Source of the DNA: Microcaldota archaeon
GTDB taxonomy: Archaea > Micrarchaeota > Micrarchaeia > Anstonellales > Bilamarchaeaceae
NCBI GenBank assembly: GCA_016932815.1
Contig: JAFGCC010000002.1
Coordinates: forward strand, 1 to 64,000
Length of the DNA stretch: 64,000 nt
Direction: 5' to 3'
This document shows, in pieces, positions 23,900-30,682 of the stretch (positions are counted from its first letter, which is position 1; every line of letters begins with the position of its first letter). The position numbers and the translations under genes were made by a program. The notes below the pieces were generated by a model. The model was not told the origin of the DNA. It saw only the letters and a program-made list of their open reading frames with translations, and did not search any database.

Positions 23900-24325
23900 G
23901 TGGGCACTTTGCGGAAAATTGAGGTTAAGGGAAAACTTGCAGACACCGTTCATCCATTGCGGAGAATCCAGGTGTGGAAGCCTGCACCAGAATCCATTAT
24001 GGTTGTTCAAAAGGCCCCGGTTCGCAGGCCCCCAAAATGGAAGAATGCCCTGCTAGTTTGCGCCATGTCCGCCTTCGTTGTGGCGGAGGGGTATTTCGTA
24101 TTCAGCGACCTCAAGAGGCGCGTGGATGAGATACGTGCGGAAATCGGTTGTGAGGGAGATGGGCTCAAGCGGGATAGCAAGAGCCTCAGGGCACAGGTTG
24201 AGAGGCTAATGGAGAATTCCAATCGCATCGCCCTGGAGCAGGAAGCGATTTGGAGGGAGCTTGAGAGGCGCTACGGCGGGGATGCGGGGCTTGTGCGCTG
24301 CCCGGAAGGCGAAGAGTGCAGGTAG
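23900..24325 (+). CDS. Coiled-coil membrane protein B, ends VRCPEGEECR
   Basis: 141 residues from GTG 23900, 14 bp after gene A. Basic N-terminus (1-48), one membrane segment (about 49-68, ALLVCAMSAFVVAEGYFVF), a coiled coil (70-128) and the C-terminal nonapeptide RCPEGEECR (133-141). No following gene overlaps this end: the stop is TAG and a new promoter follows. The tag is therefore not explained by translational coupling here. Function unknown. Confidence 0.7.
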   Translation: MGTLRKIEVKGKLADTVHPLRRIQVWKPAPESIMVVQKAPVRRPPKWKNALLVCAMSAFVVAEGYFVFSDLKRRVDEIRAEIGCEGDGLKRDSKSLRAQVERLMENSNRIALEQEAIWRELERRYGGDAGLVRCPEGEECR

Positions 24326-24334
24326 CTGGATTTG

Positions 24335-24371
24335 CTTTTTAAACTTTCCTTTACACTAATTATAACTTATG
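24335..24371 (+). promoter_or_regulatory. Cluster promoter P1
   Basis: CTTTTTAAACTTTCC followed by ACACTAATTATAACTTATG. It is almost the same as P2 (27231-27274) and P3 (28361-28397), with the ATG at the same place relative to the motif. In P2 and P3 that ATG starts the gene; here (24369) it opens a 27-codon frame out of phase with gene C. Confidence 0.65.
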
Positions 24372-24387
24372 AATAGTAAGGGCCTTC

Positions 24388-24885
24388 ATGTTACGGGGGG
24401 TGGAAGCAGGAATCGGGGAAACTGCGCCAGTACCATCAGGGGGGGGTGCTAAAAAGCCAGGGGCACGCTGGGGAAGGCGGATATTTACTGCAACCCTCAT
24501 AGCATATGCTGCCGTTGTTTGCAGCCCCTTGGGTGAGCGGGGAACGGCTACGGGGAATCCGGGCAAGCTTGGGGGCGGGGCAGTTGAAAGCCGAAAACCC
24601 CCAAAAGATATCGGAAAAGAGCTATCTAAAATACGAAGCGGGATTTCCGAACTGCAGGAAATGCAGGGGGAGATTCTAGAGGGCCAGGCATTGATGATAG
24701 ATGATATACGGGAGATGTCAGAGAACCGGGAGAGGAACCGAGGGGAAATGGAACGGGAACTCAACGAACTAATGGAAAGCCGCACCAGGCAGATGAGGGC
24801 ACTGGATGCAATCGAATGGGAATTGGGCAGGCGGGAAGGGAAATTGCCCATTTTGCGCTGTGGTGATGGAGGAGAATGCAAATGA
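24388..24885 (+). CDS. Coiled-coil membrane protein C, ends LRCGDGGECK; N-terminus uncertain
   Basis: 165 residues from ATG 24388. A Gly/Pro-rich, basic N-terminus, one weak membrane segment (about 31-47, RIFTATLIAYAAVVCSP), a long coiled coil (about 75-150, IRSGISELQEMQGEILEGQA) and the tag RCGDGGECK. The promoter-proximal ATG at 24369 reads MNSKGLHVTGGG in another frame and stops just after a run of eight G (24439-24446); a one-base change in that run would join the two frames. The stop overlaps gene D (ATGA). Confidence 0.65.
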   Translation: MLRGVEAGIGETAPVPSGGGAKKPGARWGRRIFTATLIAYAAVVCSPLGERGTATGNPGKLGGGAVESRKPPKDIGKELSKIRSGISELQEMQGEILEGQALMIDDIREMSENRERNRGEMERELNELMESRTRQMRALDAIEWELGRREGKLPILRCGDGGECK

Positions 24886-25526
24886 TTAGGCAGATGCACC
24901 GGAATTTTAAGTGCGTTATCCCTTCACCCAAACGCAATTTCGGCAGGGGGGCAAATGCTGGGTGGAATGTGCAGGGAAGGATGCTTGCGAAAGTTGAAAC
25001 CGCCAAGCTTCCGCTGCCGAAAATCCGGGGGCGCAAACCCCGGGCGGAATCCGTAACCAAGGCGGAGAAGGAAACCCGGCAGATGGACCGGAAATTGAAA
25101 CTCCAGATCCAGCTGATTGTTTGCGGCACTTGCGCAACGATAATTGGAATATGTGCGGGGGCATTTTATTTCATGAGCAGGGAAATGCTCGCCCTAAACT
25201 CGGACATAGAAAGGCTCGCACAGGCTGTAGGGCCCATGCAGGAGGGCCTAGATGAGATTGACGGAATGGCAGAAGATTTGGAACGCATAGAAAACGACCT
25301 TGAGGCCATGAGCGAAAATTTGAGAGGGCTTGGTGGAATAGAAAAGGACCTTGAATATGGAAGGGCGGAGCAGGGGCTTATCTGGAAGGCGATTATGCTG
25401 GATGCGGAGGGGAAGCTGGGGCCTGCGGAAAAGGCGGAACTCGAGGCGGAGCGGAGAGAGCTTAAGAGGCGCTATGAGAGCCGCAACCGGATTGTCCGCT
25501 GCCCGGAAGGAGGCGAATGCAAATGA
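24882..25526 (+). CDS. Coiled-coil membrane protein D, ends VRCPEGGECK
   Basis: 214 residues. It begins MIRQMHRNFKCVIPSPKRNF, a block shared with genes F and G. Basic region 1-74, membrane segment about 77-98 (IQLIVCGTCATIIGICAGAF), coiled coil about 100-200, tag at the end. The start uses an ATGA overlap with gene C; another ATG six bases upstream is in frame. The codons for the previous tag provide GGAGG as ribosome site. Function unknown. Confidence 0.7.
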   Translation: MIRQMHRNFKCVIPSPKRNFGRGANAGWNVQGRMLAKVETAKLPLPKIRGRKPRAESVTKAEKETRQMDRKLKLQIQLIVCGTCATIIGICAGAFYFMSREMLALNSDIERLAQAVGPMQEGLDEIDGMAEDLERIENDLEAMSENLRGLGGIEKDLEYGRAEQGLIWKAIMLDAEGKLGPAEKAELEAERRELKRRYESRNRIVRCPEGGECK

Positions 25527-26158
25527 TTAGGCAGATGCACAGGATTCTGGATAATGGGAAACACACTATTAGGCCCAAGCGGGGCTTTGGCAATAGCGGC
25601 AACTTATTGCGCAACAGGCAGGTTCTGGAAGAAGGTGCTGCCGCGCTTCGCAGGCAGAAGGGGAGTGTCCCCCTGCCTCTCCCAACTGGGGAGGGTGCCC
25701 TCTACAAAGCAGCCATGCACGTTGCGGAAAAATGGAAATCCGATAAGCCTTTCCGCAAAAAGGTAATCCTTGCTGCCATCATAGTTGCGCTTGCAGCAGG
25801 AGAAGTGCATGCGTGCAGCACGTATGCGCAGAATTACTACGAGAAGGTGCAGATGCAGGAGGCGGCGCGGGCGGAGCGGAGGAGATACATCCTAAAGCAA
25901 CTCGCTGAAATGGAAGAGAGGATTGACCGATTAGTTGAAAAGCGGGCGGATGCCCTGGAGCAGCAGGTGGAGCAACAGGAAGAAACGATAAAGAAAGTTA
26001 TTGAGGGGCAGCAGCGCGACAGGGAGAACTTCCGCATCATAAGAAGGGAACTCAGGCTCATTCAGGAGCACATGGTAAGGCAGGGGCATACGTTTGATGG
26101 CGGGCTGGTTGAGGAAGAGCCTATTGTGCGCTGCGAAGATGGGGGAGAATGCAAATGA
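25523..26158 (+). CDS. Coiled-coil membrane protein E, ends VRCEDGGECK
   Basis: 211 residues. N-terminus MIRQMHRILDNGKHTIRPKR keeps only the first part of the block found in D, F and G. Membrane segment about 81-98 (VILAAIIVALAAGEVHAC), then a strongly predicted coiled coil about 105-195 (MEERIDRLVEKRADALEQQV). Ends with the tag variant RCEDGGECK. Coupled to D and F by ATGA overlaps. No recognised family. Confidence 0.7.
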   Translation: MIRQMHRILDNGKHTIRPKRGFGNSGNLLRNRQVLEEGAAALRRQKGSVPLPLPTGEGALYKAAMHVAEKWKSDKPFRKKVILAAIIVALAAGEVHACSTYAQNYYEKVQMQEAARAERRRYILKQLAEMEERIDRLVEKRADALEQQVEQQEETIKKVIEGQQRDRENFRIIRRELRLIQEHMVRQGHTFDGGLVEEEPIVRCEDGGECK

Positions 26159-26664
26159 TTCGGCAGCGGCACCGGAATTTGCAGCGCGTTGTTCCTGCAC
26201 CTAAGCGGAACTTTGGGAAGAAGAATAATGATGCGTGGAAGGTGCAAAACAGGATGCTCACGGAAGTGGGAACCCGGGGATGCCCCATGCGGAAAACCGA
26301 AATCCCAAAAGAAAGGCCCCTCTATGGGATGGTTGCGCGGGCTGCGGAAAGAAAGAGGCCGCAGATTGCACTTGCAGGGTGCCTGCTCCTTGCGGGAGTG
26401 CTTACTGCGGCAGTTGCATGCTTCGCGTACGTTTGTTATAAAAAAATCGAAGCGCGGGACAGGGCGCTGGAGCAGAAGAGCGAGGAGAGATTCGGGGGGA
26501 TAGAATCGAGGGCGAACCAGGACTTCAACCGGCTTGTTGAAACGCTCCAGAAGCTGGATGTTGGGGGTCTTGACAAGAAGCTCAGGAAGCTGGAAAAGGC
26601 GGAGTTCGGGGAAGAATGGAAACCGCCCATTGTCCGCTGCCCGGAGGGGGAAGAATGCAAATGA
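26155..26664 (+). CDS. Coiled-coil membrane protein F, ends VRCPEGEECK
   Basis: 169 residues. The N-terminal block MIRQRHRNLQRVVPAPKRNF is nearly the same as in G (26661), as is the following DAW-x-V motif. Membrane segment about 72-95 (IALAGCLLLAGVLTAAVACF), a short coiled coil (98-155) and the tag. ATGA overlaps join it to E and G. The close match to G points to recent tandem duplication. Confidence 0.7.
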   Translation: MIRQRHRNLQRVVPAPKRNFGKKNNDAWKVQNRMLTEVGTRGCPMRKTEIPKERPLYGMVARAAERKRPQIALAGCLLLAGVLTAAVACFAYVCYKKIEARDRALEQKSEERFGGIESRANQDFNRLVETLQKLDVGGLDKKLRKLEKAEFGEEWKPPIVRCPEGEECK

Positions 26665-27227
26665 GGAAGCAGATGCACCGCAATTTACAGCGCGTTGTCC
26701 CTTTACCCAAGCGGAACTTTGGAAAGAAAGCGGATGATGCTTGGAGAGTTCATGGCAGGCTGCCCTCAAATGTTGAAACTGCGGGCTGCCCCCTGCGGAG
26801 AATTCCAATTAAGAAAGAGGGGCCCCTGCATACTGCCACGGTTAACGCTGGGGGTGAGGGGAAACCAAGAGCATCCCTGCTAAAGCAACTGCTGTTGGCG
26901 GGGGTAATTGGTGCGGCAATCGGGTATGGATATTACAAGCTTACTGGGGACATCGATGCGAGAAACGAGGCACGGACGCAGGAACTCATGCGGAAACTAG
27001 ACGAGTTTGAAGCCGAACTAGCCGGGCCGGAAGGAAGCATCGCCAGGAGGTTTGAAGAAATAGAGCAGCGGCAGTATGAGAGGGCGATAATGATAGAGGA
27101 CCTGAAGGAAAACCTCGCACAACAGATGCAGGGCCTCCTAGAAAAGATTGATGAGGTTGAGAGGGTAAGGGGCGGGGGCAAGGCGAAGGAGATTGTCCGC
27201 TGCCCGGAAGGGGGGGAATGCAAATAG
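26661..27227 (+). CDS. Coiled-coil membrane protein G, ends VRCPEGGECK
   Basis: 188 residues from the ATGA overlap with F. N-terminal block MRKQMHRNLQRVVPLPKRNF, then GKKADDAW as in F. Membrane segment about 75-94 (LLLAGVIGAAIGYGYYKL), coiled coil about 96-172 and the tag at the end. The gene ends in TAG with no overlapping gene, and promoter P2 follows, so this is the end of a sub-operon C-D-E-F-G. The tag is fully conserved even though no coupling is needed. Confidence 0.7.
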   Translation: MRKQMHRNLQRVVPLPKRNFGKKADDAWRVHGRLPSNVETAGCPLRRIPIKKEGPLHTATVNAGGEGKPRASLLKQLLLAGVIGAAIGYGYYKLTGDIDARNEARTQELMRKLDEFEAELAGPEGSIARRFEEIEQRQYERAIMIEDLKENLAQQMQGLLEKIDEVERVRGGGKAKEIVRCPEGGECK

Positions 27228-27230
27228 CCG

Positions 27231-27274
27231 GATTTTCTTTTTTAAACCTTTTCATACACTAAATACGACTTATG
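27231..27274 (+). promoter_or_regulatory. Cluster promoter P2
   Basis: TTTTTTAAACCTTTTC followed by ACACTAAATACGACTTATG. Same arrangement as P1 and P3; the final ATG is the start codon of gene H. The conserved second half lies at the expected transcription start. Confidence 0.65.
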
Positions 27275-27706
27275 GAGAAAACCGCTCCCCCCAAACGGAG
27301 TTCCAATGCGCCGGTTCCAGACGCCATAGACATGGCCAGGCTTGAGAAGGCCGTAGAACGGGCAATCCGGGAGAGGTTCGCAAAGGCAGAGCGTGAGAAG
27401 CCGCGGGCAAGGTGGGGCGTTAGGCTCCTCGTTGCGGGGGCGCTTGCTGGCGGAATCGGGCTGGCTGCGTGGAAACTGGATAACCTGGAAACCAAGGTTG
27501 AGAAAATTTCCGATGAAAGTGCCAGGATGAGAGCGAGAGTAGACCAGACTGAGAAAAACGTCAGCGAATTGGCAGAGACGATGTCCGAAATCCTTGCTAG
27601 GATGGACGGGCTGGTTGAAGGCATTCAAAAAATTGCGGAGGAGGTGGGGTACGAAAGGGAGCAGGAATCCCTTATTCGCTGCCCGGAAGGGGGGGAATGC
27701 AAATGA
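27272..27706 (+). CDS. Coiled-coil membrane protein H, ends IRCPEGGECK
   Basis: 144 residues. The basic N-terminus contains a short amphipathic helix (about 20-45), a membrane segment (about 49-68, VRLLVAGALAGGIGLAAWKL), a heptad-rich coiled coil (70-128, VEKISDESARMRARVDQTEK) and the tag. First gene of a second sub-operon under P2. It is coupled to gene I by an ATGA overlap with the same tag-encoded ribosome site. Confidence 0.7.
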   Translation: MEKTAPPKRSSNAPVPDAIDMARLEKAVERAIRERFAKAEREKPRARWGVRLLVAGALAGGIGLAAWKLDNLETKVEKISDESARMRARVDQTEKNVSELAETMSEILARMDGLVEGIQKIAEEVGYEREQESLIRCPEGGECK

Positions 27707-28359
27707 AGAAAAGGCCGCCGTACCTGAAGCTCGCTTATTCTAGGCCGAAGGAGTTGGAGGTCCAAGAGCGCAGGAGCCCGTGGGAGGGGAACGCCTCCGC
27801 CCCGAAGCATCTGGAAGCGGTGCCCCCCAGCCCGCCCGCGGGGTTTAAGGCCAAATCCTCCTGGGGAAAGAGGCTGATGGTTGCGGGAATCTTCGTGTCA
27901 TTTACGCTCTTCTGCAGGCAGCCGGGAGAGGATAAAAAGCCCCGGGGAATTGGAAGAAGGGGCTCTTCGGAAGTTAGCGAAATCGACAAATCCAGCACGG
28001 ATATCCGGGAGGCATCCGGAGACATCCGCAAGGCTACCCAGGAGATAGAAGAATCCAACCGGGAGTTCATAAAATACATGGAACGGCAAAGCCGGGAGTT
28101 TTCGAAATTCATGGAGGAGAAAAACAGGGAGATTGAGGAATCGGGGAAAGGGTTAGACGCGCAACTAGAGGCGCTGAAGGCGGTAAACAGGCGCCTTGAG
28201 AGGAGCGTGAGGGGGCTCTCCGGGGAATCGAAAAAGCTCAATGAAGGCGCGGATGGCGTGCTAAAGAAGACAGAGAATGTCCAGGGGCAGCAGAGAAAAA
28301 TCCTAAGGCGGCTGCGCAGGATGGAAAACCAGCGCGGAGCGGAAAAAGGGGCTCAATAA
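27703..28359 (+). CDS. Coiled-coil membrane protein I, no tag
   Basis: 218 residues starting at the ATGA overlap with H (MKKRPPYLKLAYSRPKELEV). Basic/Pro-rich N-terminus, membrane segment about 55-71 (RLMVAGIFVSFTLFC) and a long coiled coil (about 90-213, IEESNREFIKYMERQSREF). It ends in EKGAQ and lacks the C-x5-C nonapeptide. It has the same overall plan as its neighbours, but its coiled coil is the longest after gene D. Function unknown. Confidence 0.65.
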   Translation: MKKRPPYLKLAYSRPKELEVQERRSPWEGNASAPKHLEAVPPSPPAGFKAKSSWGKRLMVAGIFVSFTLFCRQPGEDKKPRGIGRRGSSEVSEIDKSSTDIREASGDIRKATQEIEESNREFIKYMERQSREFSKFMEEKNREIEESGKGLDAQLEALKAVNRRLERSVRGLSGESKKLNEGADGVLKKTENVQGQQRKILRRLRRMENQRGAEKGAQ

Positions 28360-28360
28360 G

Positions 28361-28397
28361 GGTTTTTAACCTTTCTCCCACTAATTATAACCATATG
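28361..28397 (+). promoter_or_regulatory. Cluster promoter P3
   Basis: GGTTTTTAACCTTTCTCC followed by CACTAATTATAACCATATG. Third copy of the cluster promoter; the terminal ATG starts gene J. Confidence 0.6.
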
Positions 28398-28907
28398 AGG
28401 ATGCTCAGGCAACTCCCTGCGGAAAAAAGCGGCAAGCCCAATAAACCATGGAAGGTGAATCCATGGAAACCAAGCGAGAAAGCCAAGGACCGCATGCTAA
28501 TAGCAGGGCTGGCAATAGTATTTACCGTGGGCCCGGCATCGATAGTGTATAATCTCTCTAGGATATCCAATGCAAATGGCGGGCCTGCTGAATCGGGCGC
28601 AAAAGAAGAAGCATACGTGCCCCCAAAAAGAGAAGAGGGGAACTCCCGGGAAACGCTGCAGGGAATCCTGGAAGCAAGGCGCGCGATAAGCAGGAGGGGG
28701 AGGGAACTTGATTTGATAGACTCCATGCCTGCGGGAGAGGAAAAGAACGCAGCCATAAAGAAGTTCTTATGGGGGATGAACGAAGGCTGCGAAGAAAGCG
28801 CAATGGGGGAAATGAGCGACTCAATCTACAGGCTGGAAATGATGATAGAAGATATCAGGGCGAAGCAGGAAGAAGGATGCGGGTGCACAAACGAACCTAA
28901 GAAGTGA
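28395..28907 (+). CDS. Coiled-coil membrane protein J, ends with a C-G-C motif
   Basis: 170 residues. Basic, Trp-containing N-terminus (KPWKVNPWKPSEKAKDR), membrane segment about 34-53 (MLIAGLAIVFTVGPASIVYN), a polar region and a helical, acidic C-terminal part with three Cys (NEGCEES, EEGCGCTNEPKK). The nonapeptide tag is replaced by GCGC near the end. Last gene of the cluster; its end overlaps the convergent purP end by about 11 bp. Confidence 0.65.
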   Translation: MRMLRQLPAEKSGKPNKPWKVNPWKPSEKAKDRMLIAGLAIVFTVGPASIVYNLSRISNANGGPAESGAKEEAYVPPKREEGNSRETLQGILEARRAISRRGRELDLIDSMPAGEEKNAAIKKFLWGMNEGCEESAMGEMSDSIYRLEMMIEDIRAKQEEGCGCTNEPKK

Positions 28908-29973
28908 CCTCATCTAGCCTTCCGGTTTTTTCGGCTTCCTTTATCTCCATTGCAACGCGCCTCCCGAAACTTATTGGCTCGCGGTACAAATAATACGAAT
29001 AGGGAGTAAAACGCGTTCCGGGGGAACCGGGCATCCTAAATGACACATCGAATACGACGAACCGTTCCTTGCCGTCTTTCTCCTCTATTGCGCCCTGGAG
29101 CGCAAAAGGCCCAATTAGGCCCTGCGGGTAGAACTCCTTAACAGTTTCCACAAAGCGCTCTCCTGCTTCTATTCCCTTTTGCAGGAGCGATTCGCGCATC
29201 GTGCAGGATATGTGCCCGGCCTCTATTGTAGTGAAGCGGCGGTATTTTAGGACTTCCGACTGCTGGGGGGCGGGGAGGCGGAGCAGGCCGTCTATGTTGG
29301 TCTGCCTGCGCGTGTCTATTCCCAAGAGTTCAAGCTCCCCGCTCAAAGGCGAATAGAAGAAGTTGAAGTTGAACTGCGCGCCGAGGATGAATTCCTCTAT
29401 GCGCGCGTCTGCCAGGTCTTCTACCGCGATTGTGCCTTCGGAAATTAGCTGCTGGCTTTTTTCCTCAAACTCAGCAGGGCTTGCGGCAAAGAAGAATGCG
29501 CGCTCGTATGAGCGCTTGGCCTCCTGCACCTTCACTAAGGAGAGGACGTCTATTTCCTCCGGCTTGAACGTGCGTGCTATGTTGATTTTCGCGTTCTCAA
29601 GCAGGTCGTACTGGTTGTTTTCCGCGGTGCGCTCTTCTGCGCGCAGGAGGTGCTTGTTCCCGAAAATGGGGACTTTGAACTTGTTTTCTATATTGTCGTA
29701 TCCGACGTAAACCGAGAACGAGCGGTTGGGGATGAAGACCGAATCGGAGAGCTTCTCCTGGGTTTCATCCGATATTATGTCCGCAAATGAATCCAGGAGC
29801 AGGACGTCGTCAACTACGCCCATCCCCCTGCCGTTTCTGGTGCGGGACCTAAAGTGCTTTGAATATGTTACGTCCCTGCCTTTTTGGCACACTACCATCG
29901 ACTTGTATCCTTCTGCCTTTGCACCTTCGGAAACATCCAGCGCGGAGTGGCTTCCCAATGTTGAAATGAACAT
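28897..29973 (-). CDS. purP: FAICAR synthetase PurP (formate-dependent)
   Basis: Archaeal purine-pathway ATP-grasp ligase that formylates AICAR with free formate. The start FISTLGSHSALDVSEGAKAE matches the PurP family opening. The ATP-grasp core (YVGYDNIENKFKVPIFGNKH, GAQFNFNFFYSPLSGELELL) and the C-terminal FVVFDVSFRMPGSPGTRFTP follow. 358 residues from ATG 29973; a longer frame upstream lacks similarity. A minus-strand TATA box lies about 40 bp upstream. Confidence 0.92.
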   Translation of the reverse strand: MFISTLGSHSALDVSEGAKAEGYKSMVVCQKGRDVTYSKHFRSRTRNGRGMGVVDDVLLLDSFADIISDETQEKLSDSVFIPNRSFSVYVGYDNIENKFKVPIFGNKHLLRAEERTAENNQYDLLENAKINIARTFKPEEIDVLSLVKVQEAKRSYERAFFFAASPAEFEEKSQQLISEGTIAVEDLADARIEEFILGAQFNFNFFYSPLSGELELLGIDTRRQTNIDGLLRLPAPQQSEVLKYRRFTTIEAGHISCTMRESLLQKGIEAGERFVETVKEFYPQGLIGPFALQGAIEEKDGKERFVVFDVSFRMPGSPGTRFTPYSYYLYREPISFGRRVAMEIKEAEKTGRLDEVTS

Positions 29974-30010
29974 GTGCTCGCCCTTTTTTTGGGTTAATGT
30001 ATAGCAGTAG

Positions 30011-30020
30011 TAATAAAAGA
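30011..30020 (-). promoter_or_regulatory. TATA box of purP
   Basis: Minus-strand TCTTTTATTA, 38 bp before the purP start, just inside the gap to the next upstream minus-strand gene. Confidence 0.45.
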
Positions 30021-30082
30021 ATGGTGGACAGCCTCCTGCCAAAAGATGAACGATGCGAACCGGATTAATGGGTTGCAAACAC

Positions 30083-30241
30083 TCATTCTTCGTGCAGGAG
30101 CGCCTTTATCTCCTTTTTGCGCGAAGAGAAGCAGGAATTGCAGAACACGAAAGTGTATCCGCTAAGGCTTATGCCGAAATTCCGCTCCCCATCCTCAAGG
30201 GGCTGCTTGCACATGCTGCATTCGTTGTTTCCTTCGAACAT
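30083..30241 (-). CDS. Small zinc-finger protein
   Basis: 52 residues from ATG 30241, with GGAGGCGAC as a strong ribosome site. Two CxxC pairs (ECSMCKQPL and VFCNSCFSS), about 22 residues apart, should bind one zinc. Ends in a basic/acidic helix KKEIKALLHEE. Such small zinc ribbons often bind nucleic acid, but no partner is indicated. It lies upstream of purP on the same strand, and its own leader contains a folded segment. Confidence 0.7.
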   Translation of the reverse strand: MFEGNNECSMCKQPLEDGERNFGISLSGYTFVFCNSCFSSRKKEIKALLHEE

Positions 30242-30395
30242 CGTTGTCGCCTCCGTATTTTTCCTATGGAAAAGAAAAAAGAGTGAAAATGACAAATGTT
30301 GGTGTTAGCAACTGCATTCATTACGGGGTTTTGGGGGTTGGTTTCTTCTTGGCCATACTACATCCGCCTCCGGTTAAGCTCCCTGGGCTTTTTGG

Positions 30396-30438
30396 TCCAC
30401 GGATTTTGGCAGCCTCGCTGCCCTAGCATTACCGTGGA
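30396..30438 (-). ncRNA. Folded RNA candidate at a predicted transcript 5' end
   Basis: On the minus strand TCCACGG pairs with CCGTGGA, enclosing GGCAGC-GAG-GCTGCC with an asymmetric internal loop. A minus-strand TATA box (GTTTTTAATAC, 30454-30464) places the transcription start at about 30432-30438, exactly at the first stem. It could be a small RNA or the structured leader of the zinc-finger gene about 155 bp downstream. H/ACA-like geometry was considered but no ACA box is seen. Confidence 0.4.
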
Positions 30439-30453
30439 TATTTGCCCATGATT

Positions 30454-30464
30454 GTATTAAAAAC
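30454..30464 (-). promoter_or_regulatory. TATA box before the folded RNA candidate
   Basis: Minus-strand GTTTTTAATAC, about 25 bp upstream of the stem-loop at 30396-30438. Confidence 0.4.
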
Positions 30465-30682
30465 AGGAATTTTGCATTCGGAGGTTTTCCTGCGGCGATG
30501 CCTTGACGTGAAAAACAGGGGAGCAAAAGCTTAAATACCCAAAAAATTCCGGGGGAAGGCGCAGAATGCGGATATGAACGCGTGGAGAAAGATGCGGATT
30601 TTGCCTTTGCGTGTGGGAGGATGGAGGAGCGTTCCTTGGAAACGGGAAGGCGTGGCGTTTTTTGCGGGAAGCCGGCGCCTGC

